Part shown: piece by piece, positions 1 through 7,426 of the stretch
How positions within the stretch are numbered: position 1 is the stretch's first letter
Layout of the letters: every line of letters begins with the position of its first letter
Notes under the pieces: model-generated
The model's database searches: none
What the model was told of the DNA's origin: nothing
Seen by the model: the letters and a program-made list of their open reading frames with translations, nothing else
NCBI GenBank assembly: GCA_016935295.1
Contig: JAFGRF010000232.1
Location: 1-7,508 of the forward strand
Origin: Caldifarciminota bacterium
GTDB taxonomy: Bacteria; Hydrothermota; Tepidihabitantia; Tepidihabitantales; Tepidihabitantaceae
DNA: 7,508 nucleotides
Direction: 5' to 3'
Position numbers and translations under genes: made by a program

Positions 1-682
<682 letters not shown>

Positions 683-686
<4 letters not shown>

Positions 687-2233
687 TTGTCCGCCTCCCT
701 CAAAGCGTAGTCAATCCTCGCCAGCACGCTCTCCCGACCGAGAATCGCCATCGTCTCGTAAAGCCCGAATCCCACGGTCTTTCCCGTCACGGCCAACCGC
801 AGGACATGGATTATCTGCCCGACCTTGATGCCCTCGGCCGCCACGAAATCCTGCAGGCACTTCTCCAGGGCTGCCGGCTCGAACGCAGCCGAGGCTATCA
901 CACCGCGGAACTTGGCGAGACAGCCTGCCGCGCCGTATTTGCCCATTTCCCTCGCAAAGGCAGTCGTGTCGCGGGTCAGCTTGTCGTCGTCCGTGAAGAA
1001 GTCCAAGTAGTCGATAATATCACCTGCGACCTTGATGCGGTCCCCGGCCGCCGAGACGATTGCCGCGACTTTGTCCGGAGCTGCAACCAGCCCGGCCTTC
1101 TCGAGAAACGGCAGGCAGAGGTCCACCCGCTTCTCAACCGACAGCGCCAACATGTGCCTGACCTGAAATGCCATCAGCTTGCCCGGGTCAAAGCTCGCCG
1201 CTGACTTGTTCACCCGTTCCAGTGAGAAGCTCTTCACCAGATCCTCGCGGGTGAAGTGCTCGGTCTTGTCATCCAGCGCCCAGCCGAGCAGGGCAAGGTA
1301 GTTCACTATCGCCTCAGGCAGGAACCCGGTCTGACGGTAGAAGTCCACCACCACCGGACTGAATGCATCCAGCCCGGTTTCGAGCTTGAGCGCCGCGGCT
1401 ATCTTGTTCCCGCGCGCCACCAGTTCGGAGAAGTCGCGGTTCTTCATGTACTCGCGGATCTTGCGCTTCGAGAGTTTGTTCCGGCTGCCCGGCTCGGCCA
1501 CGAAAGGCAGATGAGCGAACCGGGGCAACTCGACGCCGAGTGACTGAAGGATGAAGATCTGGCGAGGGGTGTTGGACAGGTGTTCCTCGGCCCGGATGAT
1601 ATGGGTAATGCCCATCGCGTGGTCGTCGACGATGCTCGCCAGATGATAGAGGAACGTCCCATCCGCCCGCTGTATCACGTGGTCCTGCTCACGCTGCCAT
1701 TCGAATTCGACCGGTCCCCGCACCTGATCGTCAATAACCAACGTGCCTTCCGTCGGCATCTTCAGCCTGACCACCGACTTCCGTCCTTCGGCCTCAAACC
1801 GGACGCGGTCAGCCGCAGTCTCAGCCATCCAGCGTCGGCTGTAGCGGAACACGCCTTCCTTGTTGGCCACTGCGGCCTGCCGCTCGGCCGCTATCTCATC
1901 AGTCGTTGCGTAGTCGTAGTAGGCGTATCCGGACTCGAGCAAACTCGCCACCGCCGCCTTGTGGCCATCGACACGCTGCGACTGGAAGTAGGGGGCATTC
2001 GGTCCGTCGACCTCCGGTCCTTCATCCCAATCTATGCCGAGCCAGCGCAGCCCGTCGAGAATCGGCTGCAGGACTTCGGCCATATTCCGCTGGGCATCGG
2101 TGTCGTCAATCCTGAGGATGAAGCGACCGCCCTGCTGGCGCGCGAACAACCAGTTGTAGAGGGCAGTACGGACCAGCCCAAGATGAAGAGCGCCGGTCGG
2201 CGACGGCGCGATTCTGACTCTGACTTCATTCAT
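683..2233 (-). CDS. gltX: Glutamate--tRNA ligase (GluRS), insertion-bearing variant, 516 aa
   Basis: Class I synthetase charging tRNA-Glu with glutamate in the cytosol. The N-terminus MNEVRVRIAPSPTGALHLG carries the HIGH-equivalent as HLGL (17-20). RIDDTD (41-46) replaces the usual RIEDTD. Further family blocks are YSRRWMAE, VVRLKMP, RGPVEFEW, DHVIQRADGTFLYHLASIVDD and RAEEHLSNTPRQI; the KMSKS loop is NKLSKR (KLSKR at 253-257). GFLPEAIVNYLALLGW (from 303) and ERVNKSAASFDPGKL lead into the alpha-helical anticodon-binding part. Between KLSKR and GFLPEA there are 45 residues where a typical bacterial GluRS has about 12. This accounts for much of the excess length (family usually 465-490 aa). From memory, the insertion resembles GluRS of Planctomycetes and relatives. 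The start is ATG at 2233: the reading frame stays open up to 2296, but that extension would run into the upstream tRNA gene. The ribosome binding site is weak (GAGA about 12 nt upstream). It is the third gene of a tRNA-Ser/tRNA-Ser/gltX/glnS operon. Confidence 0.97.
694..698 (-). promoter_or_regulatory. Ribosome binding site of glnS
   Basis: GGAGG on the minus strand, inside the last codons of gltX, lies 7 nt before the glnS ATG at 686. Together with the ATGA overlap it fixes the glnS start and supports translational coupling. Confidence 0.8.
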
Positions 2234-2271
2234 GCGGAAATCGTTCTCGCGATTCGGACGACGAGAAGAAA

Positions 2272-2360
2272 CGGAGAGGGTGGGATTCGAACCCACGGTA
2301 CAGCATTACCCGTACAACCGCTTAGCAAGCGATCGCCTTAGACCACTCGGCCACCTCTCC
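2272..2360 (-). tRNA. tRNA-Ser (anticodon GCU)
   Basis: The cloverleaf is readable on the minus strand. The acceptor stem is GGAGAGG/CCTCTCC with discriminator G at 2272. The D stem is GCC/GGC. The anticodon arm is ATCGC-TTGCTAA-GCGGT, giving anticodon GCU, which reads AGC and AGU. The long variable arm is closed by GTAC/GTAC, as expected for a class II serine tRNA, and the T arm is GTGGG-TTCGAAT-CCCAC. No CCA is encoded (the bases after the discriminator are TTT), so CCA must be added by nucleotidyltransferase. It lies 38 nt upstream of the gltX start and 41 nt downstream of the second serine tRNA. Confidence 0.97.
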
Positions 2361-2375
2361 GACATAGGTCCCATA

Positions 2376-2389
2376 GGGCCTATAGGCCC
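2376..2389. repeat. Perfect 14-bp palindrome between the two tRNA-Ser genes
   Basis: GGGCCTATAGGCCC is its own reverse complement and could fold as a 5-bp stem with a TATA loop in the tRNA spacer transcript. It is the end of three imperfect tandem 9-mers starting near 2363 (cataggtcc, catagggcc, tataggccc). A role in processing the tRNA precursor is possible but not shown by the sequence. Confidence 0.6.
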
Positions 2390-2401
2390 ATTCTGCGAAA
2401 G

Positions 2402-2488
2402 CGGAGGGCGCAGGATTCGAACCCGCAAGACCCATCGCTGAGTCGGCAGATTTCAAGTCTGCTGCCTTACCAGTTAGGCTAGCCCTCC
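2402..2488 (-). tRNA. tRNA-Ser (anticodon UGA)
   Basis: The acceptor stem is GGAGGGC/GCCCTCC with discriminator G at 2402. The D stem is GCC/GGC with loop TAACTGGTAA. The anticodon arm is GCAGA-CTTGAAA-TCTGC, giving anticodon UGA, which reads UCA and UCG and probably other UCN codons. The long variable arm is GACTC-AGCGAT-GGGTC and the T arm is GCGGG-TTCGAAT-CCTGC. No complete CCA is encoded. It is the first gene of the leftward operon, about 30 nt from the predicted transcription start. Confidence 0.97.
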
Positions 2489-2524
2489 TGCTGGAATCTC
2501 CAAGCTGTGAAGATCACCGGCCCT

Positions 2525-2553
2525 AATCTACGGGAATTGCCCGGCCAAGTCAA
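2525..2553 (-). promoter_or_regulatory. Sigma70-type promoter of the tRNA-Ser/gltX/glnS operon
   Basis: On the minus strand TTGACT (2553-2548) and TAGATT (2530-2525) are separated by 17 bp. This matches the housekeeping consensus at 5 of 6 positions in the -35 box and 5 of 6 in the -10 box. The start of transcription would be near 2518, giving a leader of about 30 nt before tRNA-Ser(UGA), a sensible distance for a tRNA operon. Confidence 0.75.
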
Positions 2554-2590
2554 CAAACTGATACCGCATTCCTGCCCGCAAGTCGTGGCG

Positions 2591-2612
2591 CTGTCCAATA
2601 GTTGATTGACAG
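2591..2612. repeat. Inverted repeat CTGTC-N12-GACAG overlapping the rightward -35 box
   Basis: CTGTC at 2591-2595 and GACAG at 2608-2612 form an interrupted 22-bp dyad whose right arm covers most of the TTGACA box at 2606-2611. It also sits between the two divergent promoters. The position suits an operator, but 5-bp arms can arise by chance, so this is a weak call. Confidence 0.3.
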
Positions 2613-2633
2613 GCCAAACCGAAGTCCTATAAT
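2606..2633 (+). promoter_or_regulatory. Perfect-consensus sigma70 promoter for the giant secreted protein
   Basis: TTGACA (2606-2611), a 16-bp spacer and TATAAT (2628-2633) match both hexamers exactly. Transcription would start near 2640, leaving a leader of about 130 nt before the ATG at 2769. An exact match to both boxes suggests strong, housekeeping-sigma expression unless the promoter is repressed. Confidence 0.85.
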
Positions 2634-2638
2634 CTTAC

Positions 2639-2715
2639 TGACCGCGCCGGACGAGAGTCCGGATAGCGGAGTCTGACGTGGCAACTAACGAACGGAAGTT
2701 ATACATGACCGCGCC
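2639..2715 (+). repeat. 10-bp direct repeat TGACCGCGCC framing the 5' leader
   Basis: TGACCGCGCC occurs at 2639-2648, at or next to the predicted transcription start, and again at 2706-2715, 67 bp downstream. In the second copy GACCGC pairs with GCGGTC at 2726-2731. The first copy could pair with the same segment, so two alternative leader folds are possible. The function is unknown. Confidence 0.5.
2647..2662 (+). promoter_or_regulatory. 5' leader hairpin with GAGA tetraloop
   Basis: CCGGAC-GAGA-GTCCGG makes a perfect 6-bp stem capped by a GNRA-class tetraloop within the first nucleotides of the predicted transcript. Such a 5'-terminal hairpin could stabilise the mRNA. It has no U-tract, so it is not a terminator. 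It does not match a riboswitch class I recognise. Confidence 0.5.
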
Positions 2716-2731
2716 TCTAAAAACGGCGGTC
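2707..2731 (+). promoter_or_regulatory. Second 5' leader hairpin
   Basis: GACCGC (2707-2712) and GCGGTC (2726-2731) pair around a 13-nt loop containing CTCTAAAAA. The hairpin lies about 40 nt before the start codon and leaves the ribosome binding site free. A regulatory role is only inferred from its position. Confidence 0.35.
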
Positions 2732-2758
2732 CCTTGGTCGTATTCCCTAACCTCGATA

Positions 2759-2763
2759 GGAGG
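2759..2763 (+). promoter_or_regulatory. Strong ribosome binding site of the giant protein gene
   Basis: GGAGG lies 5 nt before the ATG at 2769. The ATG is followed directly by a signal-peptide coding stretch, which fixes the start. Confidence 0.85.
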
Positions 2764-2768
2764 CAGCA

Positions 2769-5700
2769 ATGCGTAGAATAGTCATTGCAGTGACCTTGCT
2801 GGTCGCAGCATCCTTCGGTCAACTCGACACCCTTCTGACTCAGGACTTCAACGCCTTCTGGCGCACGAACAACCCCCCGCTCGGTTGGCGTATCTTCCAC
2901 ACCGGCGGCGCGCCGATGGGCAACGGCGACTGGAACAAGGACTCGCTGCATGCGCCGTGGGACGCCCATCCGACTCCGTTCGCGGGGATCTACCCGGAGC
3001 ACCCGATGGACAACACGCCGGACTCGCTGATTTCACCCATCATCGATTGCCGCGGCTACATGAACGTGACTCTGCGCTGCAGCGCCAATTTCACCAACGT
3101 CGGGATGAACCCGTACACAGCCCAGATACGGTACTCGGTCGACAGCGGCCATACGTTCCCGTTCGTAGCCAGAGACTACTACGGAGTGACGAGTGGGACG
3201 GTCTGCGAGTCGCTGGTTCTGGACCATGCGATGGACGCACCCGGACTGCAGATCGCGTGGGTCTTCTACGGCGACCTCTGGAACATCGACCACTGGTTCG
3301 TGGACGACGTCTTCGTGACCGGAGAACACCACCCGTACACCATCCTGTTCTACGAGGACTTTGACTCCACGTGGAGCACGAACAACCCGCCGACTGGCTG
3401 GAGGATATACCACACGGCGCCGGGCGACTCGGGCTGGGACGACTGGCATCGCCAGGACGCCTACTCCGACCCGTGGACCAACCACCTTTCTCCCTACCCT
3501 GCTATCGGGAGGTCGCTCGTCCCGGACCTCGCGCCTGACTCCATGGTCACCCCGGCCATCAACTGCGCAGGGTTCCGGAACATAACGCTTATGTGCAGCA
3601 CGTTCTATTCCTACTTCTCGGACCTTCCGTACACCGCCCAGCTTGTCTACTCAACAGACAACGGCGCGACCTGGCCGTACGTGCTGCACGACTACCGATT
3701 CAACCACGACTCCGCGCCGGTATTCGAGTATCTGAAACTCCCTGAAGCCAAAGGAAAATCCCAGGTCAGGCTGGCCTGGGTTTATGACGGCGACAATGGC
3801 CTCATCAACTGGTGGGCGTTCGACCCCGTACTCGTGATCGGTGACACGAGTCCGGCCTACGACGTGGCCTGCGAGTCAGTGGCATACCCGCTGTACCGGG
3901 TTCCGCCCGGGGCCTTCCAGCCGTCCGCCATCTTCCGGAACGTAGGGGACAGCACGCTGACCAACATACCGGTGGTCTGCAGTCTGTACCGCACGCCAAA
4001 CGTCGGCCTATATCGCTGGACCTCTACCATTCCCAGCCTGATGGTAGACAGCACGAGTCAGGTGACCTTCGCGCCGTCCTATGCTCTACCTCTCGGCAAC
4101 TACTACGTAAGGGTCTATGCGGACCTCGCCACTGACCAGTCACGGGGCAACGATACGCTCACGCGCTACTTCGAAGGGAGCATGCTCAAAGAACTGAGCT
4201 ACGACGACAGTATCAAGGTCGACATCAATTCGTGGCCGGTCGGGCACAACGGCTGGGGTGCAATGTTCGATGCGGATACGTTCCCGGTCTACATCGAATC
4301 GCTCAAAGTCCGCCTGACCGCACCGACCAACCCCGCCTACAGCGGGTACCAACTCGCCGTATTCCTCGACGACGGCACAGGCAAGCCGGGCAAGCTGTAC
4401 TACAAGACCCCGGTCCTGTATGCCATACCCGGTGACACGTGGAACTCGACCTTTGTCGCCGGCACCGGCAGACAGCTCGAAATACCGGACGGCAAGTTCT
4501 ACGTCTTCTACCTGCAGGTCGGTGAGCCTCCGGAGTGCCCGTACCTGGCATCCGACGGCGCCCGCGACCCGCTGGCGAACTACTGGAAGTACCGCAGCGG
4601 GGTGATGACGCCGGATTCGTCGAACGGCGACTTCATGATCCGCGCGATGGTGAACCTCAACCCGGTGACCCACGCCCCGGTTGACATCCGTACGCTTCAT
4701 GTCGAACAGCCACTCTACGACTTCGTGCAGCGTCCCTTCGACGCGCCGATAACGCCCAAGGGGCGGATCGAGAACTTCGGCACGACTACGGTGGCACCGG
4801 TCACGGTCGAGTGCGACATCATCGGCAACGTCGGCGGGCTGTACTATACCAACATCCAGACGCTCGATTCCCTCGCGCCGGGACAAGATACGCTTGTGAC
4901 CTTCGCGGACTGGACACCGGTCATGGCGGAGCGCTGCTCGGTCATCGTCAGGGTGCCTACGGACCCGGTCCCGCAGAACGATGAGAAGCGGTTCGCGGTC
5001 GACGTGCTCAAAGGTGCCCACACCGGCAGGAGCCCACTCGGCTACGACTGGATAGACTCCGACACAATCGGCGGCCCGACCTACTCCTGGATCGATACGG
5101 CCGGCTTCTACAAGGTCGGTGAACTCGGCGACAACAACTACTACGTTGTCCCATTCGAAGGGGGAATGCACTTCCCGTACTACGACAGCACCTACGACAA
5201 TGTGTTTGTGTCGGCTAACGGCTGGGTCGCGCTTGGAAACACGAACCCGGGCGGTGATTTAGACACGGTGGCCATCCAACTCCCGACGCCCAACGTTCCC
5301 AACCGCTGCGTCTACGCCTGGTGGGACAACCTGGCAATGGGATTCCAGTGGGGCCACGGCAACCTCTTCTACCGGTGGTACGGCTTTGCGCCCGACCGGT
5401 ATATGGTTCTCACGTACATGGACGCAACCAGAGTCGGCGCCGACACATCCAACGGCATCTCCTTCCAGTTCATTTTCCACGAGAATGGAACCGTCATCTG
5501 CCAATACAAGGATGTTGAGTGTGGCGACCTGAACTACGACAACGCGAGGAACGCCACTATCGGTCTCGAGGACAAGCTCGGGACCGACGGCCTCTGCTAC
5601 CTGTACGCCAGGCCGCCCCTGTCCGGCGGAGTGAACCCCCTGGTCAATCGTCTGAGTTCAGACCGGGCCATCAAGTTCTTCCCGGAACGGCTGGACGCAG

Positions 5701-7349
5701 CGGCGCGCGTCATCGTCCGACCAAAGAGCTACGAGTTCAACGGTCCGATAACGCCGCAGGCGTTGATTCAGAACGTCGGCACGGTCTCCGACTCTATCCG
5801 CGTATTCATGCACCTCGGCAATTTCTATTCCGACAATATCCTCGTCACCGGGCTGGCTCCCGGCGACACGACAACAGTCTTCTTCCGTGACACGATCCTG
5901 CCGATGGGGTCATTTGTGGCAGCCTGCTCGGTCCACATGGTCGGGGACGTCGACCCGTCCAACAACCTGGTCACCAAGTCAGTCAACTCTTCCACCTGGA
6001 CCCGCAGATCCGACATCCCGCCGTCCTGGAACAGACGCAAGGTGAAGTATGCAGCCCTCTGCTACGCGCCGAGCACTAACAAGCTCTACGCGATGAAGGG
6101 CAGCAACCGAACCGACCTCTGGGTGTACGACGTCGCCACCGATTCCTGGGATACGCTCAAGCCGATGCCGACCGGGCCATCCGGCCGACGGCCGCGCGAA
6201 GGCGTCCATTTCACCTTCGACCCGGACCATGGGACCTTGGGCCGAATATGGGCGATCAAAGGTGGTGGCAGACCTGACTTCTACTACTACGACATCGCCA
6301 CGGACACTTGGGTTATCAGGCGGAACATGACCGTCACCTACCGCGACTGGCCCTACTACAACCGAAGCTACCGCGCGCCGAGAAGGGGCGCGGCGATTAC
6401 CTACGTGGCCGAATCCGGTGCTCAGGGATCGGTCTACGGCATGCCGGGCAATGGCACGAACTACTTCTGGCGCTACGATATCGCCAGCGACTCCTGGTTC
6501 TATCCGCACGACTCGGTCTACGCCCAGTACCAAGGCAAGCCGTACTGGAAATACATACCACTGGACATCCCCGGTGGACCCTACGGCAAACGCTGCCGGT
6601 ACGGATCCGACATGGCCTATCTCAACGGTATCGTCTACGTGCTCAAAGGCACGAACACGGTCGAAGCCTACGGCTTCTCTCACATCTTGAACGCGTGGTC
6701 CGATACCCTGGACATGAATTCCTTCTACGGGATGTACCCGCGACGCCGCGTCAAGAACGGCGGCTCACTCTGCGCCCTCGGTGACAACCTCTATGCGCTC
6801 AAAGGCGGCAATACGCAGCATTTCTGGCACTACAACTTCGCTGCCGACTCCTGGAGGCGCAGCACCGACATACCGCTCGCCGCAAGCGGCCGACGGGTCA
6901 AGCCCAAGAGGGGCGCGGCGCTGGCCGAAGCCGATTCGACCATCTTCTGCCTGAAGGGTTCGAATTCCTACGAGTTCTGGGAGTACTGCCCGGCGACCGA
7001 CACCGCGCCGGTCTTTGTCGTATCCCAGCCGGAACGCGAGGGCGTGATGGCTGGAGTCGACGGCCTGGACCTGTCCAAGCCCTGGCTCACGGCCTATCCA
7101 AACCCGACCCACCTCGGTCTGAACATCAGCTACAACATCACAAGCGCCGCACCGACCCGTCTCCGCGTCTACGATGCAACGGGCAAGGTCGTAGCCGACC
7201 TCTGGAACGCAACCCGGTCGCGCGGCCAGTATGTGAAGCGCTGGAACGGGCTGGCGACCAACGCCAAGCATGTGCCGGCGGGAATCTACTTCATCAAGCT
7301 CGAGAGCGGCGACACCCGCCTGACTCAGAAACTCGTGATCCAGCACTAG
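2769..7349 (+). CDS. Giant secreted multidomain protein with Kelch-like propeller and C-terminal sorting-like domain (1526 aa)
   Basis: I recognise the architecture but no named gene. Residues 1-17 are a signal peptide (MRRIVIAVTLLVAASFG). Two jelly-roll modules follow at 25-186 and 196-359, sharing TNNPP-GWRI-HT, PYTAQ, a C-x9-C pair and a final W-(V/A)FD-V. CARDB-like Ig modules lie at about 363-469, 637-748 and 976-1072 (shared phrases N-VG/N-FG, LAPGDT). Residues 470-630 form an unnamed beta domain. Residues 750-972 resemble nidogen-like modules (FPYYDSTYDNVFVSANGWVA). Six Kelch-like blades span 1077-1411. Residues 1437-1526 form a YPNP...VYDATGK...WNG...VPAGIYF...KLVIQH domain, as in type IX secretion type A or FlgD-like tails. 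No catalytic motif is seen. The protein is probably exported through Sec and held at or released from the surface; adhesion or display is inference. It is a single gene with its own promoter and terminator. Confidence 0.93.
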   Translation: MRRIVIAVTLLVAASFGQLDTLLTQDFNAFWRTNNPPLGWRIFHTGGAPMGNGDWNKDSLHAPWDAHPTPFAGIYPEHPMDNTPDSLISPIIDCRGYMNVTLRCSANFTNVGMNPYTAQIRYSVDSGHTFPFVARDYYGVTSGTVCESLVLDHAMDAPGLQIAWVFYGDLWNIDHWFVDDVFVTGEHHPYTILFYEDFDSTWSTNNPPTGWRIYHTAPGDSGWDDWHRQDAYSDPWTNHLSPYPAIGRSLVPDLAPDSMVTPAINCAGFRNITLMCSTFYSYFSDLPYTAQLVYSTDNGATWPYVLHDYRFNHDSAPVFEYLKLPEAKGKSQVRLAWVYDGDNGLINWWAFDPVLVIGDTSPAYDVACESVAYPLYRVPPGAFQPSAIFRNVGDSTLTNIPVVCSLYRTPNVGLYRWTSTIPSLMVDSTSQVTFAPSYALPLGNYYVRVYADLATDQSRGNDTLTRYFEGSMLKELSYDDSIKVDINSWPVGHNGWGAMFDADTFPVYIESLKVRLTAPTNPAYSGYQLAVFLDDGTGKPGKLYYKTPVLYAIPGDTWNSTFVAGTGRQLEIPDGKFYVFYLQVGEPPECPYLASDGARDPLANYWKYRSGVMTPDSSNGDFMIRAMVNLNPVTHAPVDIRTLHVEQPLYDFVQRPFDAPITPKGRIENFGTTTVAPVTVECDIIGNVGGLYYTNIQTLDSLAPGQDTLVTFADWTPVMAERCSVIVRVPTDPVPQNDEKRFAVDVLKGAHTGRSPLGYDWIDSDTIGGPTYSWIDTAGFYKVGELGDNNYYVVPFEGGMHFPYYDSTYDNVFVSANGWVALGNTNPGGDLDTVAIQLPTPNVPNRCVYAWWDNLAMGFQWGHGNLFYRWYGFAPDRYMVLTYMDATRVGADTSNGISFQFIFHENGTVICQYKDVECGDLNYDNARNATIGLEDKLGTDGLCYLYARPPLSGGVNPLVNRLSSDRAIKFFPERLDAAARVIVRPKSYEFNGPITPQALIQNVGTVSDSIRVFMHLGNFYSDNILVTGLAPGDTTTVFFRDTILPMGSFVAACSVHMVGDVDPSNNLVTKSVNSSTWTRRSDIPPSWNRRKVKYAALCYAPSTNKLYAMKGSNRTDLWVYDVATDSWDTLKPMPTGPSGRRPREGVHFTFDPDHGTLGRIWAIKGGGRPDFYYYDIATDTWVIRRNMTVTYRDWPYYNRSYRAPRRGAAITYVAESGAQGSVYGMPGNGTNYFWRYDIASDSWFYPHDSVYAQYQGKPYWKYIPLDIPGGPYGKRCRYGSDMAYLNGIVYVLKGTNTVEAYGFSHILNAWSDTLDMNSFYGMYPRRRVKNGGSLCALGDNLYALKGGNTQHFWHYNFAADSWRRSTDIPLAASGRRVKPKRGAALAEADSTIFCLKGSNSYEFWEYCPATDTAPVFVVSQPEREGVMAGVDGLDLSKPWLTAYPNPTHLGLNISYNITSAAPTRLRVYDATGKVVADLWNATRSRGQYVKRWNGLATNAKHVPAGIYFIKLESGDTRLTQKLVIQH
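2841..3845 (+). repeat. Tandem duplicated jelly-roll domains (protein-level repeat)
   Basis: Residues 25-186 and 196-359 of the secreted protein align along their whole length. Shared blocks are DF(N/D)..W.TNNPP.GWRI.HT, D.W....(A/S)(D/P)PW..H..P, PDS(L/M)(I/V)(S/T)P.I.C.G..N(V/I)TL.C, PYTAQ..YS.D.G.T.P and (I/R)L?AWV.(Y/D)GD. The pairs C94/C104 and C266/C276 keep the same spacing and could form a disulfide. The pattern resembles cleaved-adhesin/MAM-like carbohydrate- or protein-binding domains. The copies have diverged, so the duplication is old. Confidence 0.8.
5997..7001 (+). repeat. Six Kelch-like blades of a variant type (protein-level repeat)
   Basis: Six 22-residue cores with the pattern (L/I/V)(Y/W/F).(M/L)KG.N...(F/L)W.Y(D/N)...(D)(S/T)W begin at residues 1106, 1160, 1222, 1289, 1341 and 1392. 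Blade 3 has MPGNG in place of KG, and blade 4 has lost the W.Y pair. Each core is preceded by a basic segment such as NRRKVK, GRRPRE, APRRG, GKRCRYG, PRRRVKNG or GRRVKPKRG. The leading WTRRSDIP at 1077 matches the WRRSTDIP after blade 5 and would complete the last blade. A closed six-bladed propeller is the likely fold. Confidence 0.8.
7077..7346 (+). other. C-terminal sorting-like (type IX secretion type A / FlgD Ig-like) domain
   Basis: Residues 1437-1526 show TAYPNP, then alternating strands ISYNI and RLRVYDATGKVV, then WNG, VPAGIYFIKLESG and the terminal KLVIQH. This is the standard order of the C-terminal targeting domain of FCB-type secreted proteins. The closely related FlgD-like Ig fold cannot be separated by eye. 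No secretion-system gene is in the window to confirm the route. Confidence 0.85.
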
Positions 7350-7366
7350 CCGCTGGCAACAAGACA

Positions 7367-7403
7367 CCGGGGCGGGCAACTTGCCCGCCCCGGCTCTTTC
7401 TCT
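7367..7403. terminator. Rho-independent, probably bidirectional terminator
   Basis: CCGGGGCGGGCAA (7367-7379) and TTGCCCGCCCCGG (7381-7393) are perfect reverse complements. They give an 11-bp all-GC stem with an AACTT loop. The plus strand continues CTCTTTCTCT and the minus strand TGTCTTGTT, so both have only moderate T-tracts. It lies 17 nt after the secreted-protein stop and about 33 nt beyond the stop of the convergent gene, so it can serve both. Confidence 0.85.
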
Positions 7404-7426
7404 GGAATCCTAGCTACTGACTCTGC

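Noticed and set aside
2234..2296. A 21-residue N-terminal extension of gltX starting at 2296
   Set aside because: It would overlap the tRNA-Ser(GCU) gene at 2272-2360 and has no family similarity. The conserved N-terminus begins at the ATG at 2233.
1580..2341. Long plus-strand open frame opposite gltX (253 codons)
   Set aside because: It runs antisense through conserved GluRS blocks and into a tRNA gene, and its translation has no recognisable family. It is a by-product of GC-rich codon use.
2491..2768. Possible small gene or known riboswitch in the divergent intergenic region
   Set aside because: No reading frame with a start, ribosome binding site and protein-like composition fits, and no conserved core of a riboswitch class I know is visible.
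3760..3780. Inverted repeat CCCAGG-N9-CCTGGG
   Set aside because: It lies inside the coding sequence of the second jelly-roll module, has no T-tract and has short arms. It is likely chance in GC-rich DNA.
4140..5171. Long minus-strand open frame (343 codons) inside the secreted-protein gene
   Set aside because: It is rich in R, V, D and H with no domain pattern, while the plus strand encodes clear CARDB-like and beta domains. It is an antisense shadow.
5979..6683. Minus-strand open frame (234 codons) opposite the Kelch region
   Set aside because: It mirrors repeated plus-strand codons and has low-complexity composition. The plus-strand Kelch repeats explain the region.
6765..7379. Minus-strand open frame (204 codons) starting at the terminator
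   Set aside because: It starts inside the terminator hairpin and is antisense to the well-defined sorting domain.
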